64,000 nucleotides of DNA. Source: Haliclona indistincta (taxonomy: Eukaryota; Porifera; Demospongiae; Haplosclerida; Chalinidae). The stretch covers positions 12,584,703 through 12,648,702 of the forward strand of contig OZ024790.1 in assembly GCA_964017065.1 (NCBI GenBank), written 5' to 3'. Positions 31,501 through 43,397 of this stretch are shown piece by piece (within the stretch, counting starts at the first letter, position 1; each line of letters begins with the position of its first letter). The notes beneath the pieces were generated by a model that saw nothing but the letters and a program-made list of their open reading frames with translations, was not told the origin of the DNA and ran no database searches. The translations under genes and the position numbers were made by a program.

Positions 31501-34500
31501 AACACCACAATGTCAGAGCTCAAGACTCGTGTTGAGGAGCTAAAGATGGAGAATGAGTACCAGTTGAGATTGAAGGACATGAACTACAATGAGAAGATCA
31601 AGGATCTCACAGACAAGTTCCTTCAAGAAATTGAAGGCGTCAAGGCAAAAAATGAGGTGAGAGTGCATGGGTACTGGTACATGCAATACATGACCTGTAC
31701 GTGTGTACAATGGGCACTGCTGGTTTTCACAGACACTGAAAGCAGAAAGAGAGAGAGAATCATCTCAACATGAAGAGGAGGTACAACACTTGGTAGACAC
31801 ACATTCCAAGGAAGTTCAAGAACGAGGTACAGTATACTGTAGTGATGGTGTGTGAGTAGTGATGGTGTGTGAGTAGTGATGGTGTGTGAGTAGTGGTGGT
31901 GTGTGAGTAGTGATGGTGTGTGAGTTGTGATGGTGTGTGAGTAGTGATGGTGTGTGAGTAGTGATGATGTGTGAGTAGTGATGGTGTCTGAGTAGTGATG
32001 GTGTGTGAGTAGTGATGGTGTGTGAGTTGTGATGGTGTGTGAGTAGTGATGGTGTGTGAGTAGTGATGATGTGTGAGTAGTGATGGTGTGTGTGAGTAGT
32101 GATGGTGTGTGAGTAGTGGTGGTGTGTGATTAGTGATGGTGTCTGAGTAGTGATGGTGTGTGAGTAGTGATGGTGTGTGAGTTGTGATGGTGTGTGAGTA
32201 GTGATGGTGTGTGAGTAGTGATGATGTGTGAGTAGTGATGGTGTGTGTGAGTAGTGATGGTGTGTGAGTAGTGATGGTGTGTGAGTTGTAACTTGTACAC
32301 GAGTGCTGTGATGGTGTGTAAGTAGAATGCCTACAGTACATGTGTACATGCAATGAGCGTATCTATTTCATTGCGCACTTTTCCCTTCTCCAGAGAATGC
32401 TAATAGTCAGAAGCTGATAGCAGAATATGAGAAGTACCAAGACTTGCAAGCTCGTAGCCAGCGCCTGCAGGAGGACTATGAGAGAAAGCTCGAAGAGAAG
32501 GAAGACGCCATGGAGAAGGCACTGCAGAAACTAACAGAACACTTTGAGGTTCAGCTCTGGGAGCGAGCAAAGGAGCTTGAACAGGTCTGACAAGAAAAAA
32601 ATATTATACACATGTAGCTTATCATACAGTCCTTGCATAATAGCTACATGTATGTCACTTGTCCGGTTGACATCTTGCTGCTTCATCATTGTTGTGTGTC
32701 TTCTTTGTCTTGGTGCTAGGCTGGTGATGAGTTGCGTCAGAAGCAGGAAGACAGCGATGAGTTGCTGCGACAGACTGAGGAAGATGCTGACGAAGAGATA
32801 CTAGCACTCAAGAGCCGCTATGAACGACAACTTAGACAACAAGTAGACGATAACCTGAAACTGAAGGGAGAAGCTGGAATCTTGAAAAAGAAGGTATATA
32901 AAACATAATAAAATAATTTTGGTAATTTTTTATCAATAAATTTTGACTATTGCAATGTATAAGTACTATACTTCCGCAACTTACATGTGTCTTTACATTA
33001 TAGGTCGGTAGTCTGCAAGGAGAGATTGATGAACTGAAGGCAGAGATAATGCGATTAAAGCAAGAAGTGAAGAAGAGAGATGACGTTATTGACTCTCTGA
33101 AGAATGACATTGATTGTCACAAGAAGGAGATCCAAGAGAGAGATGACACGATACAGGACAAGGTTAGCAGCATCAAGTCATAGTAACATACTGCGGTTGA
33201 AGTATTCACTATAATAATTATAATATTATAGATGTAATTCGAGTATTTTTCCAAAATTGTGGGCTTTGTATGCATAGTCAAAAATTTTTGTCTGTTGTTG
33301 CTTAAATTTTGTCACTGGCTGCTCAAAAAGTATATTGTTTGTAAATTTTTACGTGTTTAATTGTTGTCGAAAGTTGGACGACAAACACTGAAAATTTCCC
33401 AATCTATAGAATTATAGAATTGTAGGTGTAAAATTGCTTAGTCGGTGTCACACCAGTTGGTGTCCCAGGTTTGTTGTGACTGTATTAATTTCATCGTTAT
33501 AGGAGAAGCGTATCTACGATCTCAAGAAGAAAAATCAGGAGTTGGAGAAGTTCAAATTTGTGCTTGACTACAAAATCAAAGAGCTGAGACGACAGATGGA
33601 GCCACGTGAGAATGAGATCAAGAGAATGAAAGAACAAATCAAAAAGGTCAGTTACACTTGTACCGTACTAGGGTGAACTGTTTCTTGCAAGGAAAATTTA
33701 TTCAAAGTTATTTTACCGAACGTTTCAGTTTTACCAATATAGTAGTATCACATCTAAACATCTCTCTGCATTTACTACATGTATTTGCCGTAACACATTG
33801 CAGCCACTTGAAAATTAACATCTAAAACACTGTCATAATTGCATCCACGATTACTTGTACTCTGAGCTTTTCGTGTTGCACTGTGCTTACACACAAACTG
33901 AAGTTTCATTCCTTTGATATTATGGTGCATGTAATGTAGATGGAGGAGGAGCTTGAGGACTATAGTCGTGATAACCGTGAGCTACAGCGACTCATGGAGC
34001 TACAGAGACAGAAGCTTGATGCCACTACCAAGGAGATGAAGAAAGAACAGCAGCAGGTGCATGATCTCAAGGTGGAAATCGGCAATTTCAAGGCTGGACT
34101 GCACAGCACCTCTCAGCATATCCAGGAGCCCAAACAGCTCAAAGAGGCTGTGAAAGCTCTCTATAGAAAATACCTGAGAGATCATGAACAGGTGATTGTG
34201 ACAGTACATGTAACTATACAATAGAGAATTTAGTATTGTGTGTGCAAAATACAGCAGAGTAGCTGATAAGAACACCTTGAAATGGAGAGCTGTTTGAATT
34301 AGTGCATTTGTCCGGACTAGTGAAAACAGGTACAGCGATTTCACTACTTCTTGCAGCGTCAACTGTAGAGCTTAAACCGTGTTCAATCTGAATCACGCAA
34401 TGTAACAAATAAGGCACGGATCACGCCTTACGCTTTTGTGATTGTTGCAAGGAGTAATAAAACCGCTGTATGTACATGTAGATGATGTAGAATATCAATG

Positions 34501-35467
34501 TACTCCTGATATCAAACAGTATCCATAAACATGTAATGGAATTCACAGTTCATTTGGGTTAGGAGGATTCTGATTAGCGAGGGTCTACTGTACCGAGAAG
34601 AGCACTAATGCACAGTTTTTATTATGATTATGTACAGGTGGGAGACGGAGAGCATTCCAGGGAAACTGATGTGCATTCAGAATATGCTAGACAGCGAGAG
34701 CACATGGAGCGAACAGTGTCTGCTCTCAGGAAGAAACTTGCTAAGGACACCGAGATCCATCGCACAGACAAAATAAGAGTGATGCAGGTAATGATGATTG
34801 CATACATGTCCGTACCCACTGCAAGTATGATCATAATAGTGCCTGCAGTTATAACTCAATCATGATAGATATTATTTTAGTCTTGTACTGAATTAGAACC
34901 AGTGCACCCTAAATTAATGGTTTTCACTGGTTGGCCTTTGCATTAGCTTTGCTGGTTGGTCACACCTGCCTTTGGCAAAGAATTAAAAAAATGCTCAAAT
35001 GCAACGCGGTTCATCAAATTTTGTGTTTATGAGCATATCTACAGAAATTTTCAAACATTAGTACCCTCATATACCAGTATAGTTGCTATACAATGGGCAT
35101 ATTTTATTATTCATAATTATTGTACCCTGTTCTCTGATCACAGGAGAACGTGTCACTCCTCAAGGAAATCAATGATTTGCGAAGAGAGTTAAAAATATCT
35201 CGCACACAGATTCACGATCTTGAAGCGGCTATCAAGATAGCACGAAAGAGTGGTTTCGATGATCAAAGCACACTGGCTAAGATCAAGGCACCGCCTCCTC
35301 CTAGCGGTCTGGGAAAGATAGAGCCAACGGAAGAGTCTAGAATGATTGAAATGCAGAAGTTAGAGATAGCAAGACTAAGAAAGTGCATACGAGAGATGGA
35401 GCAGCAGCCAGCATTAGCTGGGATGGCTAGTAGACTACCTCCTCTACAAGCTATAGCTACACACTAA
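28521..35467 (+). CDS. CFAP57: Cilia- and flagella-associated protein 57 (WDR65), 18 exons
   Basis: Exons: 28521-28988, 29045-29313, 29515-29863, 30024-30157, 30219-30384, 30465-30578, 30638-30856, 30912-31085, 31241-31405, 31501-31656, 31733-31826, 32394-32584, 32720-32893, 33004-33162, 33503-33646, 33940-34191, 34638-34787, 35144-35467. They sum to 3,702 nt = 1,233 residues plus stop; human CFAP57 is 1,250. All have GT-AG borders and matching phases. The N-terminal half is a WD-repeat/beta-propeller region starting [20 protein letters not shown] (family: FGL...V..N..Y.DEQ.I.YP.G). The C-terminal half from about residue 730 is continuous coiled coil rich in E/K/R. The protein builds the inner-dynein/N-DRC-proximal regulatory structures of motile axonemes. 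The start at 28,521 is preferred over an in-frame ATG at 28,413 because homology begins there. An RFX X-box lies upstream. Confidence 0.93.
31837..32320. repeat. 17-bp minisatellite in CFAP57 intron 11
   Basis: About 26 tandem copies of gtagtgatggtgtgtga with recurrent variants (gttgtg, gatgatg, gtctga, gtgtgtgtga). The variants recur in a fixed order, giving a higher-order repeat. The long minus-strand [10 protein letters not shown] reading frames are produced by this array and are not genes. Confidence 0.95.
34568..34591. mobile_element. Pogo/Tigger-type terminal sequence remnant in a CFAP57 intron
   Basis: tctgattagcgagggtctactgta is the reverse complement of the pogo-like end tacagtagaccctcgctaatc seen complete at 45,932. 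It is the right end of a non-autonomous element within intron 16; the left end is not resolved. Confidence 0.5.
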
Positions 35468-35609
35468 TGACGACATTATAGTAGACACCGATAGTACTAC
35501 ACAGATTGATTATAATGCAGTTGATTTCAAAAAAATGATCAACAGTTATATCAATACATAAACAGTTGCGTCAAATGCATGTAACACTCTTGTGATGGTT
35601 AGCTAATCT

Positions 35610-38600
35610 CTAAAAGTTATATACACTCATCAAATTTTGTACAATGTTCAGTGCTGTTTCTGCAGCTTCAGCACATTCCTTTGCTTCCACTGCGGTGTAG
35701 ACATCCACAGGTGCTGTAGGAGACTTGTGAGCATCCGGATAGCGTGACTTGAGATAATGGTGCTCTAAACTAGACGCGATCTTGCAAAGCTTTTTAGTTT
35801 GATTCGAACATTTGTTGGAGTGAATTGCATCAGCAAGGCAGACTAGCTGATGATGCTGTAAGCAGGATTGATCCAGTCCAAATAACTGATAAGTACAGGC
35901 TTTGAGGGCTTTCTCAACTACTTGATGAGCAAGAAAGCACAGTGTGCTGGCAGTCTTGGTTTCAGTTAGCACGCTACGCTTCAAAACTCGCAGTGAACAG
36001 CAATCTGCTTCAGCTTGCCTCAACCAACGCTCAGCTTCAACATTGTCTGGTACTGGTTGAGTGTAACTTGGTCTTTCTCCTTTCGACCGTGATCTTCTTT
36101 TTCGTCTTCTGTACATATTCCTTGCAGTTTCATTCCATGCTCGATAGTTAGTCCATTGAGCACTAGTATGTTGTGATGGCATACTCTCGTTCTCTGGATC
36201 GTCCAAATTGAGCCCAGCCTCTAAATTTTCAATTTGCTTCATCAAATACTTGAATGCATCATCATAAATATCTGCCTCCTCTGGTTCGGCCTTGTCAGGA
36301 TGGTATTGAAGATAAAGCCGTTTCAAAGCCTTTTTTCGACTTTCTTTTGAAAGATTCTGAACAGTAGTTAGATCTTTATAAATACTCTTCTTCAGTTCCA
36401 GTAGCTTCTCATTCTTAGACAGCGGCTTCTTGGTTCTTGTACTTGTAGTAGAGGCAGACCTGCGACCAGTATAAAGCACCAATCCTCTGCTACTAGTAGC
36501 TTGAACTGGTTGCTCCTCATGTTCCTCTGCATCATCTATCAGCTTATAAAGATCAAGTGCCGAAACTTCCTTCCAATCTTCTTCCTTTTCACCAAATTTT
36601 ATTCTATAGAATGTGTGGAGGTACTCTGTAGCCTTACCTGATGGCAGCATGGGATGTAGTACAATAGCGTATATGAAGTGGTCTTCTTTGTATTCATAGC
36701 CGACCCATTCTTGAGCACGGAAAATATTGTTGATATCTTGATGACAGTCACAACGTTGGAGTGGTTGGCCTATTTTTGGAACATCAAACGGCGTGTCAAT
36801 GTCATCTAAATTGACTGAAAATTTTGAAGCAACATAATCCAAATCTCTGTCGGATTTGATTTGTAGTAATTCAGAAAGCCATGAACGAAATAAGAGGCAA
36901 TCTTCTGGACTGAAATTACCAACCTTTGCTGCCTCAATGCATAGGCAATGTGACAATTCACTCCAAAACTTATAACTGATATGTCTATCAACAGACTCCA
37001 TGGAATCCACGCTGAGACTGTAAGAGCCAAGTTGTGTTTGGCTAAGAAGGAAAGGAACAGGTTTACTCCCGAGACAAGATGGAGGCAAGTCAAGGGTGAG
37101 AAATATATCAGCACGAAGAGACGAAACAGTCTGAACTTTAACTTGTTCAATAATAGCAGCTATGTTAGTAGCAATTGCTTCTCTCAGCTCTGGTTCAAGT
37201 ACACCCTCATTACTTTGGGAAAGAACAAGTTTGATCTCCTTGTGAAATTGAATCATATTTGACAGTTGCTCGCACAGGTCTGATCGTGTTTTGCTTATTT
37301 TAACATCTTCTGTATTGGTTTCTGAAACATGAAAAGAAATGCGCTTTGGTCTTAGCCTTTCAGGAAGTGAAAGACATACATTCACTTCTGATTTCAAATC
37401 TAGTAGTCCACCTGAACATTCACTAGATGTATCAGGTGGTAATGCAAACATATTGTATGAAGAAGAACTAAAGTCTAGTGAGTCACCGTACCTTTGTGAA
37501 TCATCCACCAAGAGATGGGTGGATTTGACAAGGGTTAGCTCTGCGCAAGAAAGATATAGCTCGGTGAGTGCATCTCGTTGCTTAAAGTCCTGATCACAGA
37601 TTTTCATGATTTTCAGAATGGCTGTTCTGACTTTGAGTAACTGGTTTTGTTGAATCTTGCGACCCCCAATCTGATGATGGATACACTGCAGTATGTATTC
37701 AAGGTGCTTAATTCCTATTAGTTGAGTGACTCCAATTTTTTCCAAAGCTGGCGAAACAGAGTACATTCCGGATGGTAATTCATTGATGTAAGGCTCAAAA
37801 CATTTTTCAGATGCATCCATTGACCAGACAACTTGTAGCGAATTCACTAGAACATACGTGTGCTCCGGCTTGGTCACATCTGCAACCACTGGAATGCAAG
37901 CAACTTTTTCAAGGTCCTTTAGTTTGCGTTCATATGTCGCAAGAGCCCTGAAGTTATCAGACATAACCGATACTATACCAGTCTTACCAGTCTCCCATGC
38001 ATCCTTAAGGTAATAGGTACTGAACAGTTTAAAGTCTGCTAAAGCTGCCTTTGAGATTGACAAGACATTGTTATAAACATATTCACCACTTGGCTGTGTG
38101 ATCATGCCTAAATCTTTTTTAAGCTTCTTTTGTTCTTCAACTAAATATTTATTCCATTGTACCTTGACTACAGGCATGACAGTCCACACCAGCTTGTCAC
38201 ACGACGAGACAGCAGCTCCTCTCAGAGTGGTGAGCTGAAGAGTAGAGTTAACAGGAGCACAAGGAGTCTTGATCCAGCTGAGTTTGGGCAGTGGGTCTGG
38301 TCTGACAAAGCAAATTAGACCAATTTTATCGAGGTCATCAAAAGAGAAAGATGTTTGAAATGAGAACAAGTAGTCTAATAGCTCATCTGAAGCATTGTGC
38401 AGACTGAGGTGATTACCACTGGCAACAATCTTACAAAATTCGATGAACTGTTTAACTTTCAATATGGTCTGTAATCCAAGTTGTTTAAAGAACTTAAGCC
38501 AGTCATCGTCTCTATATGTTTTACTTGGAAACTTGAAATGGTCAGAAAATATCTGAAAGATTTTAACATTAGGATCAGAAAAATGAGAAACCGGAAGTAG

Positions 38601-41600
38601 TGCACCATTTTGAGAGTCTTTAAGGCAAGCAAGTGTTTTCAATTCAGCCAAAAGCATATCTTTATCCTTTACTGAGACATTGACAAGAACATGGTCTCTG
38701 ATGTATAAAAGATGTTTCTTTCTCTCAGAACTACTTAAATATCTAAAAGATTTAAAGATAAACCTTGTGTACAAATCTGTAGATGAAAGTTGATCAATTG
38801 ATAGGTCAAGACAATTCCATTCTCCATTGGCTTGTAAAAAGACGAGAGATTCAAGGTTAACCCATTTATCATAACCTGCTTTACAGCATTCAACTGGCCA
38901 AGCATAGACTTCTTTACCCCATAAAGATGTGTAAGTTCCATTGACCGTCTCAAAGAGAGGTAAAGACTTTATATATCTTGCACTGTCTGTATTATCTCTG
39001 AAGAATATGTGCCTGAAATAGTCAAATAATATGTGACTAACTGTGTCCATCTCCTTACCTGGTAAAATTAGCTCTCCGGTACGAGTATGGAAATGATACA
39101 ATGTCTCAAGCACTCTACCGTGCTCAGACATTTCAACACAGTGGCACTGGACTGCACGTAAGAGATCAGGTGATGAAGAAAAACGAGAAGCATCAAAAAT
39201 TGGTAATCTAAGCAACTTCAACAATTCGAAAGCAGCACATGTTTGAGGAGATGTAGTTTCTTCTGGACAAACGAGAGGTAGAATGGAGGACCTTGTAGAA
39301 AATAGGTAACATTCAGTAGTGGGTATTACTGCAAAGTGACTTGCAATCTCATCTTGATGAGTCATAAAGTTGATGTCACTATGAAAGCACTTCCAAAGGT
39401 CCTGAAGTTTTCTCCAGGAGATAAAGCATTCATTTGAATTATCTATCTCTTTTCCTTCGTACAATTCTATAGGCAAATTTTTCTTAAGAATACCTTGGAT
39501 TACTTCAAATTTTGATTCACTAGAAAAATAATCACATGACAATTTTAATTCCAGCATCCTAGGATGAAGAAACTTGCACAAGCTCTTGGGGAAGAGGTTG
39601 GTATATTCGCTACTGATGACTAAGTTGTTATGATCAAACACCCTTATGTGTTCATCAGCAGTCAAGAGAAGTGGATAACCAAATGGAGTCTGGTGATACT
39701 TCCTACTTTCTTCACCTATACGTATGCTTGTGATGAAGTTGGTGAACTTCACAATTTGTTCAGTTGTTTGAAAGACAGTATCAACTATTTGAGTTGGGGA
39801 TCGGCTTGGAAGAATCTTTCTGTGAAACATTGTGAAAAACTTAAAAGCGGCTGTAGAAGTACACACAGAATGTTCCAAATTCAATAAATGAAACTGCTTT
39901 CTGAGAAGGTCAGGTGCATCTGTGATGGTCATTCCGATCTTAATAAGTAGTTGCTTCACTGACTCATCTTTGAGCAATGAATGTGATCTGAAGTAAGCTT
40001 GATGGTATGAATCTTCCTCATTGCGAAGATTATACCACTGAAATTCAGTGCGGCCACTTTGATCACAATTAAAGCAAGCAAGTATTTGAACATTATTGGT
40101 CCACAACTTTTTAAATACATGCTGACCAAGCACTTTCCATTCACCTTCAGGATTACTAGAAAGAATTCTCTTAGCTTTAAAAATGGTGCGGCCTTCTATC
40201 TGAGGTACTCCAGTATGTGACTGAGATTCACAAATATCCCAGTAAGGGAACAGCTGATAGTAACTGATTAAATCAGCTTCTTTACTAGCAGTATGCTGGA
40301 CAAAGTGCTGACGAGCAATGACTAGAAAACGAACATAAGATGAAGAAATAGCCTTTATAAGCTTTTCATTCCATATCTTCCTTGCATCACCTTTTTCATT
40401 TGATAACCAAAGTGATCTACGACTGCTGCTCAAGACAAACTGCCCCTTAACATGGACAGGCAAATTCGTGTTAACTGGCAATGGTAGAAAGCAGAATGCT
40501 TTACCTTTGAATATTGTCGAGTTACCAGTTGGAAAAAGAGCTGCAAGCCCATGTTTAGGAGAAATACTGCCAGAATACGACCAGTCTTGTCCTGTTTCCT
40601 CAACATCTCCCACTCCTTGCTGCACTAGCCATTTGTCTTTACTAACTGATGAGGTATGACTAGTTTTGCTCGTGATAGATAAGCAGTATGTGACTAATTT
40701 TGGCATCTTATTTTGACGAAACTGATTTGCCATTTGAAAACATTCAGATCGTTTAGATTTATCACATTCGCTGACAAGGACCTTATAGCAATATTTGTGG
40801 CAACTTTGATCTCGTGAGACAACATAGAAACTAAAATGAGTGATATGGTTTAGAAAGATAAGAGATTCCTTGACTTGTGGCATCCAGCAGTGCAAGGTTT
40901 GTTCCATATTGCGTGCATCAATAATCTCCATGTGATCTGCGATTTCAGATTCAATCAATAATTCTGCAGTGTGTCTGAGCGGAAACCTAAAGAGAGATCC
41001 ACCTTGCAGCTCACTGGGCAGACCAGGCAATGGATCCCTCAGGTATGCACTCTTAAGGTCCGAAAAATTTCCCCAGAAGGCTTCATCAAGGTTATCAAAT
41101 CGTCGGCCAGGTAAACTAGGTGTGGCTCCTGGAGCATAGCGACAGTGAGGATCAAAAATACAGAGAGTTTTACCACCAGTGATAAAGCTGGGACAATCTG
41201 TTATATGGTATACCACATTAAAACCAATACCAAACTGACCAATGGACTCAAAGTCATCTCGTTTGGATCCTAGACCAAGCCGTTGGATTCCCTTTAAGTC
41301 ACTCTCTGTAAAATCTGCATCATTCCACACTAGTAGTGCTGGTCCCTGTAAATCTGTCCAACGATCTGATAATACTTTCTTATGGCCATGAGTACGTTTG
41401 TCTAGTATAACACACATCTTGGTAGCCTTAGCATCATCAGCATTCTGTATTAGCTCCTTGAGTACAGTAGCGTTCTCTTTATCAAAAGGATAATCTCTGA
41501 GAATATTTTTAATACGACAAGTCAGTGCCTCTTGCTGTCCAAAAGGGTCTCCTTGAAATGAATCCTGACTAGACTGATAGTTTTGAAGAAATCTACTGCT

Positions 41601-43397
41601 GACAGTTTTAACACCAATCTTGATAGCAGCACTTCTCGTCAATCTATCGGAAACGAACACATTGTCATCTGTAGTACACCACGATTCCTTCACAGAGAGA
41701 TCACTAGCTCGGTGTAGTCTATAAGAATCATCTGGTAAATAAACATCATCTGTGTCTATCATTTCCGGAAAAGTAAAGACTGAGTCGTTCAGCATGCTAA
41801 TGATCTCATTCACCTGTCTATGGCTTTTTGCTGACAAAACATGGTCAGGATTTTCTCCGTGCATATTTTTTAATGCACTAAAAAGATCATCAGCTTCAAA
41901 TTCATCTTTGACTCCTAGAGCATCTAAGAGGCTTGTTTTGTCTTGAATGATTTGAGGAAGTGAGAAGAGGTAAGGGCCATTGAATCGATAACTTCTTGAC
42001 ACTTGTGATGGTTTGACAAACTGTTCTCCAGTAAATATGAACGGTAAATCATAAAAGGACTTTATCGTAACAGATACCTGATTGTGAGACGTAATACTAC
42101 ACACATAATTCAGAAAACTGTAAGTAGCCTTGCAAATCTTCTCTACCCAGGCTTGTTGGTTAGCAAGGTTAGCTTTTGTGACAACAGTTCTCAAGTGTTT
42201 AAGCACAGCTGGTACAAGAAACAGTTCTGAAGAAGATAACACATTAGCTAAATCAACAGGTAAGACACCATTGATAAAGATAGCTTCAGAACCCATTATT
42301 AAAGCACGATCTGATTGCTCAATGTCATTGTGAAGAGCTAATAGTACTGTACGAGAAGAAGCCAAGTGCTGTTCATATGAACTTCCCTTCCACGGAAGCC
42401 ATCTGGGATAGTTAGATGGTCGTGCACCATGAACAGGCAGCCAGGAGTATCTAGTTGTCAAAACAGGAAGAGAATTTATCAGAGATGAATCTCCATCTCG
42501 TGTAATATTACAAGCAAACTTCACAACTGCAATGGCTCTTTCATTACTAATGCTGTCACATTGAACTGGCTCTTGAAATGGTGCCCTTCCTATTTCTTCA
42601 ATAATACTTACAAGACATTGAGCATTAACTGACTTTTGTCCTTTTAGTCCACAACGTCTTAGTGGTGTAAGACACGTATCAAAAGGGCGGATGGGAAACA
42701 CATCTTGACACCTGAAGAGACTCACAAGGTCAAAGCAACCTGGGTCATACAACTCTGCTGGACATTTCAATTCACCCTTCAAATTTTTGAGAAAATGTAA
42801 CTCTTTTAACAATCTAATAAAGAGTGTTCTTTCTTCATGTGAATAGGACTCGGTGAGATTTTTGAATTGTTTCAGAATGCTCAACATTAGAGCTTCTACT
42901 TTAGTACTGGGATACGTTCCATAGCTAATCATGGGAATAAGAACTTGACAGAGGAACCCAATCTTGTTCATGAATGTCACTTTGCCTCCTAATACATTTA
43001 ACAAGTGTGTCTGGTTATTTGCCTTGGAAATCACAAGAGGAGCTTGTGGAAGTAATTCATGGTCAAATGCGAAGTGATCTCTCTCTACTATTGCTAGACC
43101 AGTTATCAGATTTGAATTCATCACTGTTTCAATGGAGCACAACTGGCACTGGAGAGTGTGAAAAATTGCCAACTTTTGAAGAGTAGTGCATGCATTGTGA
43201 ATACTAGCTATGAGCCTGTGGTTATCATCAAAAAATGCTTGTAAAGCTGATGCTTCTTCAAAAGCAAGACAAATACTCTCGAGTGGAACTGGGCCGACAC
43301 AATCAATAGCATTCAACACACCAGGGCCGTTCAGCTGATGAAGGTAGTTCATGAGCTCTTGAGAGTATTTCAAGTAACTGTATGTAAAGAAATTCAC
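35610..43397 (-). CDS. Sacsin-like copy 1, main open segment: SIRPT 2, J domain, HEPN
   Basis: A 2,595-codon open frame. Approximate order: end of SIRPT 1 (1-600); SIRPT 2 beginning FGQQEALTCRIKNILRDYPF (about 640) with ATPase N-box NADDAKAT, GQFGIGF and a HVKGQFVLSSSRRSLW element; further linker to about 2,280; J domain (about 2,340-2,410) with the invariant HPD in YHPDKAEPE; and HEPN (about 2,480-2,590) starting RWLRQAEADC and including AHQVVEKALKACTYQLFG. The HEPN contains SRYPDAHKSP, i.e. an R-x4-H motif. The stop lies 142 bp from the convergent CFAP57 stop. Confidence 0.9.
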   Translation of the reverse strand: MNFFTYSYLKYSQELMNYLHQLNGPGVLNAIDCVGPVPLESICLAFEEASALQAFFDDNHRLIASIHNACTTLQKLAIFHTLQCQLCSIETVMNSNLITGLAIVERDHFAFDHELLPQAPLVISKANNQTHLLNVLGGKVTFMNKIGFLCQVLIPMISYGTYPSTKVEALMLSILKQFKNLTESYSHEERTLFIRLLKELHFLKNLKGELKCPAELYDPGCFDLVSLFRCQDVFPIRPFDTCLTPLRRCGLKGQKSVNAQCLVSIIEEIGRAPFQEPVQCDSISNERAIAVVKFACNITRDGDSSLINSLPVLTTRYSWLPVHGARPSNYPRWLPWKGSSYEQHLASSRTVLLALHNDIEQSDRALIMGSEAIFINGVLPVDLANVLSSSELFLVPAVLKHLRTVVTKANLANQQAWVEKICKATYSFLNYVCSITSHNQVSVTIKSFYDLPFIFTGEQFVKPSQVSRSYRFNGPYLFSLPQIIQDKTSLLDALGVKDEFEADDLFSALKNMHGENPDHVLSAKSHRQVNEIISMLNDSVFTFPEMIDTDDVYLPDDSYRLHRASDLSVKESWCTTDDNVFVSDRLTRSAAIKIGVKTVSSRFLQNYQSSQDSFQGDPFGQQEALTCRIKNILRDYPFDKENATVLKELIQNADDAKATKMCVILDKRTHGHKKVLSDRWTDLQGPALLVWNDADFTESDLKGIQRLGLGSKRDDFESIGQFGIGFNVVYHITDCPSFITGGKTLCIFDPHCRYAPGATPSLPGRRFDNLDEAFWGNFSDLKSAYLRDPLPGLPSELQGGSLFRFPLRHTAELLIESEIADHMEIIDARNMEQTLHCWMPQVKESLIFLNHITHFSFYVVSRDQSCHKYCYKVLVSECDKSKRSECFQMANQFRQNKMPKLVTYCLSITSKTSHTSSVSKDKWLVQQGVGDVEETGQDWSYSGSISPKHGLAALFPTGNSTIFKGKAFCFLPLPVNTNLPVHVKGQFVLSSSRRSLWLSNEKGDARKIWNEKLIKAISSSYVRFLVIARQHFVQHTASKEADLISYYQLFPYWDICESQSHTGVPQIEGRTIFKAKRILSSNPEGEWKVLGQHVFKKLWTNNVQILACFNCDQSGRTEFQWYNLRNEEDSYHQAYFRSHSLLKDESVKQLLIKIGMTITDAPDLLRKQFHLLNLEHSVCTSTAAFKFFTMFHRKILPSRSPTQIVDTVFQTTEQIVKFTNFITSIRIGEESRKYHQTPFGYPLLLTADEHIRVFDHNNLVISSEYTNLFPKSLCKFLHPRMLELKLSCDYFSSESKFEVIQGILKKNLPIELYEGKEIDNSNECFISWRKLQDLWKCFHSDINFMTHQDEIASHFAVIPTTECYLFSTRSSILPLVCPEETTSPQTCAAFELLKLLRLPIFDASRFSSSPDLLRAVQCHCVEMSEHGRVLETLYHFHTRTGELILPGKEMDTVSHILFDYFRHIFFRDNTDSARYIKSLPLFETVNGTYTSLWGKEVYAWPVECCKAGYDKWVNLESLVFLQANGEWNCLDLSIDQLSSTDLYTRFIFKSFRYLSSSERKKHLLYIRDHVLVNVSVKDKDMLLAELKTLACLKDSQNGALLPVSHFSDPNVKIFQIFSDHFKFPSKTYRDDDWLKFFKQLGLQTILKVKQFIEFCKIVASGNHLSLHNASDELLDYLFSFQTSFSFDDLDKIGLICFVRPDPLPKLSWIKTPCAPVNSTLQLTTLRGAAVSSCDKLVWTVMPVVKVQWNKYLVEEQKKLKKDLGMITQPSGEYVYNNVLSISKAALADFKLFSTYYLKDAWETGKTGIVSVMSDNFRALATYERKLKDLEKVACIPVVADVTKPEHTYVLVNSLQVVWSMDASEKCFEPYINELPSGMYSVSPALEKIGVTQLIGIKHLEYILQCIHHQIGGRKIQQNQLLKVRTAILKIMKICDQDFKQRDALTELYLSCAELTLVKSTHLLVDDSQRYGDSLDFSSSSYNMFALPPDTSSECSGGLLDLKSEVNVCLSLPERLRPKRISFHVSETNTEDVKISKTRSDLCEQLSNMIQFHKEIKLVLSQSNEGVLEPELREAIATNIAAIIEQVKVQTVSSLRADIFLTLDLPPSCLGSKPVPFLLSQTQLGSYSLSVDSMESVDRHISYKFWSELSHCLCIEAAKVGNFSPEDCLLFRSWLSELLQIKSDRDLDYVASKFSVNLDDIDTPFDVPKIGQPLQRCDCHQDINNIFRAQEWVGYEYKEDHFIYAIVLHPMLPSGKATEYLHTFYRIKFGEKEEDWKEVSALDLYKLIDDAEEHEEQPVQATSSRGLVLYTGRRSASTTSTRTKKPLSKNEKLLELKKSIYKDLTTVQNLSKESRKKALKRLYLQYHPDKAEPEEADIYDDAFKYLMKQIENLEAGLNLDDPENESMPSQHTSAQWTNYRAWNETARNMYRRRKRRSRSKGERPSYTQPVPDNVEAERWLRQAEADCCSLRVLKRSVLTETKTASTLCFLAHQVVEKALKACTYQLFGLDQSCLQHHQLVCLADAIHSNKCSNQTKKLCKIASSLEHHYLKSRYPDAHKSPTAPVDVYTAVEAKECAEAAETALNIVQNLMSVYNF

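Noticed and set aside
31837..32320. CRISPR-like array
   Set aside because: The 17-bp units are adjacent with no unique spacers, and the genome is eukaryotic.
31760..32353. Two long minus-strand ORFs rich in HTITTHTPS
   Set aside because: They are readings of the 17-bp minisatellite inside a CFAP57 intron, with no other coding signal.
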